A DNA stretch of 64,000 bases from Symbiodinium microadriaticum (GCA_001939145.1 LSRX01000255.1:601376-665375); one strand, 5' to 3'; shown: positions 30,471-43,590, counted from the first letter of the stretch. A program made the numbers and translations. Notes: generated by a model from the letters alone, not told the origin.

Positions 30471-30581
30471 TACTGTTGATTGTATATGCATCCTGCTGTT
30501 TCCTTAAGGACCCGAAGCTATGGGAATCAGACTATATTGCTTATTATGGGTACTGCAGGATGTATAGATCATCAACTGTAG
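30471..30581. mobile_element. Family D palindromic element, copy 3
   Basis: TACTGTTGATTGTATATGCA then TCCTGC on the left, GCAGGATGTATAGATCATCA then ACTGTAG on the right, with TTCCTTAAGGACCCGAAGC inside. This copy shows the full length of the inverted arms. Confidence 0.75.
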
Positions 30582-31210
30582 TAGATTGCAGGGCTTTTAA
30601 AGTAGGAGTTACTGCCATGGTCTGGGCCACGACCCCACCCCCCCATTTTATTCCTTCGGACCCTTTTGGGCCAAGACAAACTCAGAACGCGACCCAAAAA
30701 GCCGGAAGTACTGAACCTAAGGAGCCCGGATCAACAATTATATTTTCGCATATTCTCGCATAACATTATCATAGTATAATAATAGTGGGTTGTAGTATGT
30801 GATAACATACTCTACTATCCTTGAAGCTTGTAGGGCGTAGGGTTCAAGGTTCCTGCTAGCATCCGCGGTCTCCCGACAGCTGGATCCGCAGATTTTCAAA
30901 CACTTTCGTCACAGGTAGATCAGGGCCGCAGTCTTGAGACCACGACCCTTAAGACAGCAAGGGAGCACATAGAACCCTTTGAAGGAACCCTTGTAAAACC
31001 ACTTAAAGGAACCCCTTCAATACCAAAAGCCCGAAACTCACGACTGCAAGCCCGGCTCCCTGTTTCTTGCTCTCGCCGCTCTTTTTGCATGCCTTGGTGT
31101 ATCTTACTATCTTACTTGAAGGCACCCATGCCATGTATGCAACCTGCACCATCTACAAATCGTAAACTCAGTCAGCCCTACAGCTGAGCCATACGTACAT
31201 GCGGAGGCCC

Positions 31211-31326
31211 TGCTTGGAGGTTCATGGGTAGTTATAAGTAGGGTTATATAAGTCCCTTAATATGGGTTATAACTATAGTTACCTTAATTATAACCCCACT
31301 TATAACTACCCATGAACCTCCAAGTA
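31211..31326. mobile_element. Family A palindromic element, copy 6
   Basis: TGCTTGGAGGTTCATGGGTA to CTACCCATGAACCTCCAAGT, then A, with GTTATAAGTAGGG and CCCCACTTATAAC arms inside. Confidence 0.9.
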
Positions 31327-31390
31327 CCCACTAGACCCTACCGCAACCCTGCCTACGACTGACAGCCGACAGCCTGCACACCAAAGCCTC

Positions 31391-31760
31391 AACCCCCCAC
31401 ACCCTATAAGCCCTGAACTTCCTGAACCCTAAACCCTAAAAGAAGCCCTAAACTTCCTAAACCCTAAACCCTAAAATAAGCCCTGAACTTCCTAAACACT
31501 AAACCCTAAAATAATAAACCCTAAACCCTGAAGTAAGCCCTCAACTCCCTAAACCCTAAACCCCCGCGCCATTGCAGCCCAGGTTCAGGTAGCTACAGGC
31601 CAACTGCACCGCATGAGCTCCCGAGCCCGAGGTCCAAGTGGAGAGGCCCTTCCCTGGGATCTTGCTTTAGAGATTGTAGGGTTTAGGGTTTAGAGTTTGT
31701 AGGGTTTAGGGTTTAGGGTTTAGGATTTAGGGTTTAGGGTTTCGGTTTTAGGGTTTGGCT
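31391..31760. repeat. Telomere-repeat cassette with a 108-bp core
   Basis: A 170-bp CCCTAAA arm includes a higher-order repeat (GCCCTGAACTTCCTAAACC units of about 45 bp, four times). The core is at about 31564-31671. About 85 bp of TTTAGGG follow. Confidence 0.7.
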
Positions 31761-32397
31761 TGAGATGCACTCGCATGCAGGGCGTGCGTGTTGGGTTTCG
31801 AAGTGAAAGGAACTTCAACTTACAGGAAGAGAAAAGACCGAGCTACGAATCACATCAGGAAAAGCACCGCGATCCAGTGCTTCGTCGGTGTCCTTGGCAA
31901 TGAGACTTGGGCATCGCAGCAAACAAAATAAGAAATTCCGGGAGACTATGATCACACTGAAGCCGCAAGAGGCTGGCGTCCGACAGAACCGCGAAGACAA
32001 GGATACCAGAGCTCTGAGTTGGAAAAAAGCGCCGAAAAGGAACGCTGGTTGTGAAGCACAGGTAGTGCGTGTAGCCGGCCTTGGTGTAAGTCGTAGAGTT
32101 GAAGGGCTTGGGATTGAGGATTTGTTCTTTGTAAAGCATCCCTAAACTTTAAACCCTAAAACCCTAAACAAATGCGTCGAAGAGCCAGGAAGGTTCCATG
32201 GAGCTCTTTACTATATACATACGTACGGAACCCCTTTATGGCCTAGGTATATATATATATATATATATACACACTACATATGTACATGCAGTCTTGGGGG
32301 GAAAGATGTACGGTTCAGGACCGATGCCGCCTACGACGCTCGAGAACTGAGCGCTCCAGCCGGATTCGAGGTGCACAGGCTACCGGGCTAGGGCTCT
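31761..32397. other. No recognisable gene
   Basis: Unique sequence with two overlapping short frames (85 and 94 codons on opposite strands) without known domains, a small CCCTAAA patch at 32143-32170 and a (TA)n run near 32250. Confidence 0.4.
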
Positions 32398-32495
32398 GGG
32401 TTTAGGGTTTTGGGCTTAGGAGTCTAGGGTTTAGGGGTTTAGGGGTTTAGGGTTTAGGGGTTTAGGGTTCTGGGTTTAGGGTTTTGGGCTTAGTA
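32398..32495. repeat. Telomere-type array, TTTAGGG orientation
   Basis: GGTTTAGGG and GTTTTGGG units. Confidence 0.75.
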
Positions 32496-32635
32496 ATCTT
32501 CAGCCCGGAAGATCAACAACGAAGACCCCAACACCAAAAACTTTGATGCCCCGGTGCGCTGAATCCACTCCGGCCCCCTGCTTGCAGCTTGCCGGAGAAG
32601 ATGACCTGGGATACTTAGGAGTTTGGAAGCATCTC

Positions 32636-32661
32636 TATATCTATACATATATATATATATA

Positions 32662-32704
<43 letters not shown>

Positions 32705-32738
32705 GTATGTATGTATGTATGTATGTATATATATATGT
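32636..32738. repeat. (TA)n / (GTGTAT)n / (GTAT)n microsatellite
   Basis: TA dinucleotides followed by GTGTAT hexamers and GTAT tetramers. Confidence 0.9.
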
Positions 32739-33791
32739 GAGGTTTATGGGATGTTATGGGGCATGGGATGTTGTGGGTTTGTCTTTACAGGGTTCATGCT
32801 TAGGGCAAGAAGAGCCTCAGAAATGTGACGAAGCCTTGCAAGAACCGTTCGCCCTCGCAGGGTAGAGTCACTTTGGGGTGTTTACAGCCTAGGGTTGGCT
32901 TGGGGCATACCGAAGTGAACGATTGTCGATATTCTAGCTCTGACGATGACTCACAATTTTGTCATCGTCAGTTGTCGCACGACTATTTATTGGGATTGGG
33001 AGCAACGGTTTAGGCTCTAGAGACTCTAGAGATGAGATAACTTGGACTGGCCATGGCCTAATTGCATGTAGCATGCTCATTCAGTTTAGGGTTTAGGGTA
33101 TTAGGCTTCATCTTACAGGAGGCATGGATCTGGACTACACATGAGTGTACATGCCGCTAGACTCGGCAGGATCAGCTGAGGCACACGGTGCCACAGAAGT
33201 CGTGCGCGGGGCCTGGGGCGCAAACGCTAGTCTACAGCATAGAGAATCTGGCGGCTTTAAACCCTGCAGCAGCACAGTGACTGTACTGGACTTTTGAGCA
33301 ATTGGCGCGCGTTTCAGCCGAAAGACCCGATGCTATCACTGCAAGATCGCCCTTCGACAACTAAGGACTATGCGGAATTCGACCCATAGACAAAACAGAC
33401 GAGACAGATGTCAAGGCTTGAGCTGGTCCCTTTGCACTAGGTTCCGTTCCTGAGCCCGCGGCACCTGTGATGCAGCTTGCAGCGCTAGATAGGCTTTGTC
33501 TAGCCACTGCCAGTAGCTGCCGCCAGAGGCATTTCGCCCATGCTGACCATCACGCGTTACCTGCATCCTACATTCAATGATGAACTGATTCTTGACAAGT
33601 ATAGTGGTTCAAATGCTTCCATATGTTGTTTTTAGGGAGGCTGTGACCGCTTCAGGATGGTAGGCATGAAGGGTATATTCAAGAATTCCTGCCGCTGGAG
33701 GTATAGACGCTCAGGTCCACCAGCCCTTGAACGGATACAGTCAGGCCGCGGTGCTCGGGGAGTGTGCCATGCTTTGCCAGTTTCTGCACGG
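32739..33791. other. No recognisable gene
   Basis: Complex sequence; the longest frames are about 60-80 codons and are not recognisable. A short imperfect inverted repeat, GACGATGACTCACAA and TTTGTCATCGTC, lies at about 32941-32968. Confidence 0.4.
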
Positions 33792-33893
33792 GAACCCTAA
33801 ACCCTAAAACCTAAACCCCTAAACCCTAAACCCTAAACCCCTAAACCCCTAAACCCCTAAACCCTAAACCCCTAAACCCTAAACCCTAAACCG
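33792..33893. repeat. Telomere-type array, CCCTAAA orientation
   Basis: About 13 units alternating CCCTAAA and CCCCTAAA with little divergence, among the cleanest arrays here. Confidence 0.9.
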
Positions 33894-35170
33894 ATTTCAT
33901 GCTCTCCCAAAGCCTTGCTGACATGGGGACCATGCCCTCTAAAGCCCCAGCAGAGCTTGATGCCAGGGTGCTTTGACGTCTGTTTGCATGAAGATGGCTC
34001 GCCCATCTTCTGGAATCGCCTCGTAACATTCAGGGGAACTCTGTATAGGGTTCAGGGATCCTACACAAAAGGATTTGTTTCAAAAATCTGGCCTATTATG
34101 TTTCATGATATGCATTAGTTACAGGGTTTAGGATCCTAAACCTGACACTTGGCTTCTGCTTACGAAACTGGGGTTCAGGGGGCTTTGGTCGAAGGAGAGA
34201 GTTGCACAGCCTCCCCCACGGTTCGACAGGGGTTTACGGTTGTTTGGGCGCTAGGCTTCATGTCGTTACGTTGGGCTTAGCATGCTTTTTGGAATCTGAA
34301 CAGATGTTGAGTTTTTTGGGGAAGCTGCACCTCACCTCAACTGAGGCACCCTTTTCCTGAACCCCAAACCCTGAACCCGAAACCCTAAACCCTCGAACGC
34401 CATCCGACATCTCTGGCGTTGGGTTTCAGCAAGTTAGGGTCTGAAACACCCAAGAGCTTAGTTCGTGATTTGGGGCTCCAGGCCCACCACCTCCTAGCCA
34501 GGCATGATCTGCAGCACAAGCCAAAAATCCGAAAGCCGACAAAGACACTCCAAACCGATGATTCTTGCTGCAGCTCGAGTCAGTTCTTGGCGAAATTCCG
34601 AGCTGCTTTTTTTTTGCTTGACTGGAACCCTCAAACCCCGAATTACATCCAGAGGGTTTGATGTTCTACGACTGACGACCACAGATTCCCCTTTTGATTC
34701 CCCTACGGGTCGTGATTTCCAATTCCCAGGATCGAAAACCCGAATGTTGCATGACTTACCTCGACCTTGGATGGTGGCGTTGTCTTTCTCTTCATTTTTT
34801 TGAAAGGGGGGGGGGGCGGAGGAGCTCACTTTCTTAGTCTAGGATCCTAACCATCTAAGAAGTTGTCGAAAAACCCTAAACCCTAAACTCAGGGTCTGGA
34901 CAATACTCCGGAGCTTGCGGGAACGGCTGAGGCTCCGAGAGAATTTCAGAAGCGAGCAGCGCAAACTAATCTGCTGCTAGGAAAGAAACACCACGAACTA
35001 AACCCTAAACCCTAATCCCACGAACTAAGGATGAGACTCAGATTGCGCCTGCTTCAGTCTTGAATGTCAGTATCACTGCTACAGCGACCAGAAGTACTAC
35101 TGGTGTTGCTGCGACGGCTGCTCTCTCTTTCTCACCGTGACTATCCCCGTACCTAAACCCAAAATTAATG
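33894..35170. other. No recognisable gene
   Basis: Unique sequence with small CCCTAAA patches at 34370, 34873 and 35000. The frame at 34494-34829 (111 codons) has no known domain. Confidence 0.35.
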
Positions 35171-35272
35171 TTGGGGCCTTAATAATTAGAATAGCGGTTT
35201 GGGGTATATTTTATGATAACTGTAATAAGGAGCCCCCCCCAAAATAGTATAGGTAACTATGACGGCCACAAT
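35171..35272. mobile_element. Family B palindromic element
   Basis: TTGGGGCCTTAATAATTAGA, ATAGCGGTTTGGGGTATATT, TAATAAGGAGCCCCCCCC and AAAATAGTATAGGTAACTAT follow the family consensus closely. The right terminal arm is diverged (GACGGCCACA). Confidence 0.75.
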
Positions 35273-36070
35273 GTGCGGCCTGTAAGACAAGCCTCACCAC
35301 TGTTTGGAACCACTCGATGTAGCCTGTGTGCAAGGAGGCACTACCCAAAGATCGTTCATGCACCGGTCAAGGGTTTGATCAGGGTTTAGGTATTACGGTT
35401 TAGGGTTTAAGGATTAGGGTTTAGGGGTTGGGGGATACTACATTGGAATGGCTTTGCGAGGCTCCACGAAGGTTTAGGGCATCAGTGTCACCCATGTCCT
35501 TCGTCCCCAAAGTACCCGTAAAGGAACCCTTCAAGGGCTAAGCGTATCCTACATGGCCCCTCAGGGTGGCCTAGTAGCCCAAGCCACAGTCTCAAGCGGC
35601 GTCCTCACCAGATATGGTACTTCAGCCTTATGCCCTCCGCGTTGCACTAATTAGTACTGCGACATGTACTCTTTCTTTATAGACGAAGCATCATAACTTC
35701 GTCGGGGAACCCACACCAACCCGCATCCGGAATCACGCCTACGTAGAAACACCGCAGCACCCGAAACAAAGGCTGTCTGTAGGCTTTAATTGAATGATCT
35801 CTGAGGCTTTGCTGCCGTTCGTCACGAGGTACTGGCCTTCTATGCTCAGCTTGCTGTCCAGCTCGTGGATGTCAGGCACGCCTGCACCGACGAAAACTAT
35901 ACCCTGAACCTGAACCCGTCCCTCCAACCCCCTTGAGCTTGAGAGTCGCATGCTCGGTGCTGCTACCACTGGTCTTGTTGAGTTCAATCCGCTTGCTGTC
36001 GAAGGCGAACTTACAGTTGCTGATGCTGCTCTGACTGCTGTCGTTGCTATGGGTGGTTGGCTTCCGGCGT
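35273..36070. other. No recognisable gene
   Basis: TTTAGGG patch at 35385-35430, a possible family C relic at about 35502-35560 (CCCCAAAGTACCCGTAAAGG), then unique sequence. Confidence 0.4.
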
Positions 36071-36076
36071 ATGTGC

Positions 36077-36305
36077 TCTATCTATCTATCTATCTATCTG
36101 TATACAGGTATATGTATATACATAAGCATATACACATAGACATACATATACATATTCAAACACATACACGTACACATAGATATTATCTACACATACATAC
36201 ATACATACATACATACATACATACATACATACATACATGCATACAAAAATACATACAAAGATACATACGTACATACATATAAACTTACTTACGTACTTAC
36301 TTTAC

Positions 36306-36358
<53 letters not shown>

Positions 36359-36540
36359 CTACCTTACCTTACCTTACCTTACCTTACCTTACCTTACCTT
36401 ACCTTACCTTACCTTACCTTACCTTACCTTACCTACTTACTTACTTACTTACTTACTTTACCTACTTTACCTACTTTACCTACTTACTTACCTACTTACT
36501 TACCTACTTACCTACCTACTTACCTACTTACCTACTCACC

Positions 36541-36612
<72 letters not shown>

Positions 36613-36900
36613 CTTACTCACTTATTTACTTACTCGTACTCTTACTCTTACTCTTACTCTTACTGTTACTCTTACTGTTACTCTTACTCTTACTCTTACT
36701 CTTACTCTCTTACACGCATACATACATACATACATACATACATACATACATACATACATACATACATACATACATACATACATACATTCATGCATGCATG
36801 CATGCATGCATGCATGCATGCATCCATGCATACATACATACATTGCATAAATACATACATTGCATGCATATGTAATTATACAAGTATATATATATATATA
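36077..36900. repeat. 800-bp compound microsatellite
   Basis: In order: (TCTA), (CATA), (CTTA/TTAC), pentamer (TTACC), again (TTAC) with CTAC variants, hexamer (TTACTC), long (CATA), (CATG), and (TA). Open frames through it are repeat translations. Confidence 0.92.
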
Positions 36901-36984
36901 TGTATGAAACAGGCACCCATATAACCAGACAAGAAGTCAACCAGCTTGGACTTCTGACATGAAGCATTGCGGCTTAAGGCTTGG

Positions 36985-37520
36985 TGTTTACGGGTGTAGG
37001 GGTTGAGGGTTTAGGGTTTGGGATATGCCGGCACAACCCAAGTGCCGAGAATACCAGCAACCTCACTGCAGATTGCTGTGACCTCCAACCTCTAACCCTA
37101 GACCCTTTCAATCCTTTGACCCGAAACCCGCAAGGCTGGCACAACCCTAAACCCTAAAGCCCCTAAACCCTAAAACCCTAAACCCTAAAGTCCTAAAGCC
37201 CTAAACTCGCACCTGTAAGCACGCCGAAGCGAGGAGGCAGCCGGGTACTCCGGAGCCAGGGAAGCGCATCCTTCTCAGAAGGTTTTGGGGTTTAGGGTTC
37301 AGGCTTTTTGGGGGTTTTGGGGCTTATGGTTTAGGGTTTTGGGTTTAGGGTTTCAGAAGGTTTTGGGGGGTTTTGGGGTTTATGACTCCATGTGCCTAAA
37401 GTATGCAGAGTAGGGCTCGACGGATTTGCGAACATGAGCCCTAAATCCTAAACCCTCAACCCCGAACCCCTGAACCCTTGTGGCATTAGGCCCGAATCAT
37501 GAAGGGTTTTAGGGTTTAGG
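36985..37520. repeat. Telomere-type patches and cassette with a 73-bp core
   Basis: TTTAGGG at 36990-37020; a CCCTAAA arm at 37085-37207; GC-rich core at about 37208-37280; degenerate TTTAGGG/TTTTGGGG arm to about 37380; then a second opposed pair at 37440-37520. Confidence 0.65.
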
Positions 37521-38068
37521 GGTTTAGGGTTAAGGGCTCCTGAATCTCACATCCGGCAGCAATAGCGGAAGCTCTCCGCAAAGTGGTCGCAAGTTGGCGT
37601 TGCATCCTCTCCCGTTAGTTCCTGCTCTTCAAGAACTCCTCAGCTCAACTTACAGTTTCTGGTTTGGCTGAGTTTTCTAGACTCCTCCTACCCAGATCCA
37701 AGAATCCAGCTTTGAAGGCTAGATGACAGGGGGAAACCGACGACAAGGAACTACCAAAGCTGGTCGAGATGCCCTGAAGCCTACCTGAACCTTATCTCAT
37801 CTACAGTTGTGCCTTTTCCATGCTACCTTAGGGCCTTGGGGGATCCCAGACTAAAGGTAAACCCTAATTCCCCTCAACAAGACACAGCGCTGCCTCGCAG
37901 CGAACTTCGCGGAGGAGCTCAGCCCCGTGGCCTGCAGCTCTGAATCACTATGTATCCATTATCCTTAGCATCAAAATAGCCCACAAGCCTTGTATAATAG
38001 AGTCTTTGAGCCCGGGCCAAAAGCCTTCAAACATGAGCCCCTTGAGGGTAAGGGTAATAAGGTTAATA
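37521..38068. other. No recognisable gene
   Basis: Unique sequence with no ORF of note. Confidence 0.4.
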
Positions 38069-38170
38069 TAGAAGCCTAAATAATTGCCAACATTATTCCC
38101 TGGGTTCCTTATCATAATGCCACTATAAAGGAACCCAAAGCCCTATTCTGATTTTGGTAAGGCCCCTATA
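38069..38170. mobile_element. Family B element, reverse orientation
   Basis: TATAGAAGCCTAAATAATTG at the left; GTTCCTTATCATAATGCCAC, then AACCCAAAGCCCTATTCTGA and GGTAAGGCCCCTATA to the right, the complement of the consensus order. Confidence 0.7.
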
Positions 38171-39728
38171 AATTGCTGTAAGGGAGCTGCGAGGGGAGCA
38201 GTAGGTTTCTTCAAGGGCACTATACGGGGACTTAAAGGCTATTATCAAGACACTATAAGAGGATATAAGGTTAGTATTATTAGCTGGCTTCTGGGCCTTC
38301 TGGGCACAAGTACTCAGCTCCCAGCCTTCTCATAAATCCCCGACATAGCTTACACGAGCAAATTTAGACCGAGTCTGTCCAAACCGATAAGAGTCCGTGG
38401 AGTGAGCTTCTATGTTACTGTACTTGGGGGGGGGAAGGTACTACGTTAGATAAGGTTACTATAAGAGGACGATAAGGCTACTTTAAGGGAGCAGGTAAAA
38501 GAGACAAAGCCGCTCATATGGTTTCATTTCTCGGGAATGGACATGACGGTGCCGTCCAGGGCTTTTGAGCTTGGGTTCTGAATTCGAGCTCGAGCCCAAA
38601 AACCGCTAGCTGGGGAAGGTGAAAGCCGTGTCCGGCAGGAACATGTAACATGTTAGCGAATCCCACTAACCAGTCATTCAAAGGCCTATTTCAAGTCCGC
38701 CTAGTCCCGCGCTCGAACCACAAACTCAAAATGCATGAGAGCAATGTCAGCAATCTGATAGTGCGGTGTGTTGGAGTTTGGGATGGTTGTAAGCTTCAGG
38801 ACTTCAGAGCTCGAAACTTCTTAAGGTGGACGGATTTAAGGGTTTGCTGGTGCACAGGATAGATGTAGCTGTGTGGAAAGTGCTAGTACTTCAGTGCGGC
38901 TCGGTGCTAACATTGGGATGATGCCAGAACCCCAGCTGTAATTTCCGAGGAAGAATGAAGCTTCCGAAGAGTCCTACTTCGTCTCAACATCGCTACAACT
39001 GCTCTTGGCCTACAGCTCATGTGGTCCAGTCAGTACCGTGTAAGCTTACAGCAACATGCGGAGATTTCTACAAGTCTACAACTGACGGAATCCCTATTTC
39101 CGGATCCTTAATGATTCGAACAAGGTTTGGGTACACTATCAGCTATCATAGTACAATTACCGAGGGTAGGTTGTTTGGGAACAAAGCTCCCTCTATGAGG
39201 ATAGGTACGGTACGGGCTAAGATGGGCTCCTTTAGAAGCTCCCTGGAGCGTCGCAACAGACCCTCCCGTTGGCTCAACCGCCTCCAAGGAACGTCGCCGT
39301 GCCGCGAAGGGGATTAGGGTTTCGAAGGTTTAGGGGGTTTATTACGCGCAAACCCTGAACCGGCTGGAAAATGCACATGCATCCGGAAATGGCCGTCCCC
39401 AGCTTCATTCTTGAGACAGGGTTCACCCTTCCTGTATCATATGTATATATATATATACACATACACATACATATATATATATATATATATCACATACATT
39501 GTTATTTCTTTATGCATGTATTTATTTAATTATTCATGTATGCGCTGTTGTGTGTTCTAGAAGTCTTCCGCCTCGCACGTGCAGACATGGAGCAAGTCTG
39601 CACTCACATGACCTGATCCCTTGAAGGACCGCCGACGTCTACGACTCGTCATATGCCAGCAATAAGGCTGCATACCCGAAACCCTTATGGGAGCAGGTTT
39701 GCAGCTTCCGGAAACTCTTCAAGGCTTG
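38171..39728. other. No recognisable gene
   Basis: Mostly unique sequence with small AT microsatellites at 39440-39490. The 120-codon plus frame (38955-39317) includes a family B-like stretch around 39100-39160 and is not credible. Confidence 0.35.
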
Positions 39729-39806
39729 CCCCTAATCCCCCCAGGTACCTACTATATAGGGTACTAGGTTTCAGGGCCTTATATAGTAGGTACGGAGGGG
39801 TTAGGG
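39729..39806. repeat. Palindromic element of another family
   Basis: CCCCTAATCCCCCCAGGTAC then CTACTATATA on the left; TATATAGTAGGTACGGAGGG then GTTAGGG on the right. It is a 78-bp near-perfect hairpin, single copy in this window. Confidence 0.7.
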
Positions 39807-41724
39807 TGCAGGAACCCAAAACTCCGAACATCGAGAGAAGGCCTTGTCTCGCAAGCCTGGCATCTGCGGAACCGCGCGGTAAGTACCTAAAGAGGTTCCT
39901 TTTAAAGGGGTTTAGGGTTTAGAGTTTAGGTAACTGCCTAAAGAGGTTCCTTTCTAAGGGTTTGTCTTTTTACACCTTTTTCCGACTGCAGTTGCTTAAA
40001 GGGTTTTTTAGGGTTTAGGGTTTAGGGGCTACCTCGACTCAGGGGCTTTGAAGTGTGTGTTGGAATTTCAGGAACTTTGGTTTGCCGGGTTTTGCGGGGT
40101 GTCTATCGAGGGCTCCTTTGTAGGGGATCCGGGAAGAGAGCTCTTGAAGATGTCTCTGGGATTTTTTTGGTAAGGGTGCTATAAGTAAGTTTTTGAATCG
40201 CTTTAGGGTTTGGGGTCTACCCAGTCTACCCTAGACCCTAAACCTAGAACCCCTAAACCCTGAACAGAGCACTTAAGTCTTGAGGGCCTCAGGTCTCAGC
40301 AGGCTCCGGGTTGTAAAGTGGAAGCCAGACACTTGGAATATCCGGATCCTCGTGCCCTCAAGGTTACGGGATCCCATCCTCGTTCCAACTTCTCCGATCT
40401 CACCGCATGGCTTTGCAAGCTTAGATTTGAGGCCGTGCAGTTTGGCATTGGAGGTCAATAGCCGAGAGTGGCTTGGGAGAATCCGATTCAAAGAACGAGA
40501 AACCTGCAACCTTCAACGCAAGCCTGAAGACTCTAAGATGACATAACACCGTAGAGGCGCAGCGCCTCAAGGCTCGAAGCCTTCGCAATCCTAAAACCCC
40601 CAACCTCGATAGAAGCCCAAGAGCCCTTATAGAAGATTGGTGCCCCTGAAGAAGGCTTATACGGCTTATACGTCTAACTCCTAAAGAGCCCGTTTAGACA
40701 GAACCACCTAGGGCATAGTTGGAAGGGGTCCAGGCTGCTGTCGCTGCTTCGCCTTTCGGCCGCTGAGCTTCCCAGCCTGAAATCTATGCTTGCGATGCAA
40801 TATAATTATAGTATGTTGATATCGAAATCAAGTATAGTAAATTATAGTTTACTAGATTCTAGTGTACCATAGTATACTATAGTCGACTAACAATCGAAGA
40901 CAAGACAACCTGTAGGGGTATCGGGTACAGGGTTTAAGTTTACGGATTTGGGTTTGGGGCTCAGGGTTTCGACTATGGAGATTGAATAGAGATCAGTTTC
41001 GAGGATTTAGGGCTGAGGTCTGGGTTTGTGACATGCTTACAGCATTTATAGAGTGCCGGGATTATGGCTGAGGGTAGTATATGTTTCGTGTTTAGGGTAG
41101 TCTAAGCTGCATGGCGAAGAATGGAAGCTGCACGAGCCATGTCATAGAATCAACAAGCAACCTGCACCACGGTGACAACAGTGGGCGCACTGCCGAACGT
41201 ATTCGGGGTTGGGCCACCCAATTCCCAAACCAGAAGTTTTGTCTCTTTATAAAGCTTAAACGCTATAGGACCTAAACCATAAACCCTTTATAACTAAAGC
41301 CCTATAATTACAGCATAAACTGGCCTAAACCTTGTAGGTGCTCGGCTCTGACCCATAGGCGCCGACCAGCGAAGTACCATGCCATACCTGCTCTCAGCGT
41401 TTGCGGAGCATTTCAGCTTTTGGCAACAGTCGGAGCTCTGGAAGGTTTGGAGCTATATTCTTCTGTGCTTCTAGCACTAAAAAAACGGACCAAGGTGTAC
41501 TTTACCCCCAAGCAGAGGCCTGTTTATGCTAGAAAACATAAGGGCTGTGACTGTTCAGCTGCTGATAGCACCGTAATCTCTTCCGTCCTGCCATCATCCG
41601 GAACGCTGCCAATCACAATCTGCAGCCAACTCGAGCAATCTAGCCAACCATACACAGCCCACCCCCACCACCCAGAAGCACACTGAGCCTCTTAACAACA
41701 ACCACATACAAACCTAAAAGACTT
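39807..41724. other. No recognisable gene
   Basis: Scattered TTTAGGG patches (39910, 40005, 40200), an AT-rich segment at 40795-40890 with many TATAGT/ACTATA strings, and otherwise unique sequence without a recognised frame. Confidence 0.35.
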
Positions 41725-42010
41725 AAACTTAAGCCCCAAACCCCAAACCCCTAAACCCCTAAAGGCCTGAACCCTAAACCCCAAAACCCCAAAGCCTTAA
41801 CCCAGAAACCCTAAACGGTAAGTCTCAGAGACCGTAAGCTCCAAGCCCCCGAAGCCTAACAGATGCCAGCCCTAAACCCCAACACCCCTAAATCCTAAAA
41901 CCCCCCATAGACCCAAACCTTAAACCCGAACAATGAACCGTAAAGGCTTCAACCATTGACCCAAAGCCCTAAGCCCTGAAGCCTTCAGCCCAAAATTCTC
42001 AAGACCCCAT
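41725..42010. repeat. Degenerate telomere-type array, CCCTAAA orientation
   Basis: CCCTAAA, CCCCAAA and CCTGAA units with frequent substitutions. Confidence 0.7.
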
Positions 42011-42020
42011 GCTCTAAATT

Positions 42021-42235
42021 CCGTCTCTGTCTCTCTCGCTCACGCTCTCGCTCTCACTCTCAGACCCACTCCCACTCTCACTCTCACACTCTCACACTCT
42101 CTCTCTCTCTCTCTCTCGTTGTCTCCCTCTCTCTCTCTCACTCTCGCTCTCTGTCTCTCCGTCTCTCTCGCTCGCTCGCGCTGGCTCTCCTCTTTCTGTT
42201 CTCTCTCTCTCTCTCTCTTTCTACCTGTTCCCTCT
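42021..42235. repeat. (CT)n microsatellite
   Basis: CT dinucleotides interrupted by CTCA, CGCT and GTCT variants. Confidence 0.9.
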
Positions 42236-42394
42236 ATCGCTCCACCTCTATTCGTACATACAGACATTACATTACAACACATTACATTCAAATCCCACCC
42301 ATTCCCAGGCACCAGCTCCGACCAGGCATCCGAGCGAAAAGGACAGCAACCAACTTTCCATGGCTTCAGCGATCGTAGAACTGCTTTTGGGGAT

Positions 42395-42975
42395 GTTTAG
42401 GGTTTAGGGCTTTGCGGCTTCAGGGTATATGTTTGCGGCTTATATAAATGGCATGTAGGGTTTAGGGGCTTAGGGCTTGAGGGTTTATTTTTTTAGGTTT
42501 ATATACATATACACGGGTTTAGGACCTGTTTTGGGATTTATAGGGTTTGGGGCTTCGGACAAGTTTAGGGGGTTAGGGTTTGGGGCTTCGGGCTTTGGGT
42601 TTATAGGTGTAAGGCTTTGGGCTTGCGGTTTAAGCATAAGGGTTTAGGGGCATTTAGGATTGGGATAAGTTTAGGATTTGGGGGTTCGGGTTGGTTTGGA
42701 GCTTTTCAGGTACATCGCCAGTATCTTCTCAGCATTCAGGGCCGACGGTTCAGTCAGCAACAGTTGAAACCGTCAAGAAGAAGGGTTTTGCTTTCTGGTC
42801 TCGCTCTGGGGCTTCTGACGGTTCTGGAGTAGGATGCTGGATTACAGAGACGCCTGAATAATTAGTCCGGGGATCGGGCACAAGTCTATTGCGAAGGAGT
42901 GAAAAGTATAGATCCCTGCTTATACTACACCGGCAAAACCAAGGAAGCCGCCGAAAAAAAAAAAGCCAGTCCACA
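42395..42975. other. No recognisable gene; degenerate TTTAGGG units
   Basis: TTTAGGG/GGTTTGGGGCTTCGGG-like repeats run through about 42395-42700. No ORF is supported. Confidence 0.4.
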
Positions 42976-42984
42976 GGGCAATGA

Positions 42985-43205
42985 AGGAATGTATGTATGT
43001 ATGTTTGTTTGAATGTTTGTGTCTATGTGTGTATGCGTGTATATATGTACGCGTGTATGCGTGTATGCTTGTGTATGTGTGTATGTACGTACGTATATAT
43101 ACATACATACATACATACATACATACATACATACATCCATGCATACATACATACACATACACATACACATATACATATATATATATATATGTGTGTGTGT
43201 AGATG
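42985..43205. repeat. Compound tetranucleotide microsatellite
   Basis: (GTAT), (GTTT), (GTGTATGC), (CATA) and (TA) blocks. Confidence 0.9.
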
Positions 43206-43585
43206 TAGCAGTAGACACAACGTAATCTTGGTATGAAGACATGCAAAAGAGATCGTTCTTCGTCATTATCAGAACCCAGCACTCCTGACCATGATTTTTG
43301 TTGGCACAAGTTCTTTGCGATCTGCTGGTAGGCAGTGCAGGCTGGATCTGCGTTTTCGGCAGACATGAGGCTGAGCTGTGGCTTTGAGGCTTAGAGCTTG
43401 GGGTTTAAGCGCAGGATTTGTAAACCATGCCGAAAGAGCGCACAGCTAAGCCAGCTAGGGCAAGCCTGCTTGTGCCAAGGATTCATTTGGGAGCATCTCA
43501 AATTTGGGGTTCCCTTGTGGGGTTCTGAAAAAAGGACTAGGTGTAAAACTATAAATAAGTATATATGATGTGGACAAAAAGAAAA

Positions 43586-43590
<5 letters not shown>

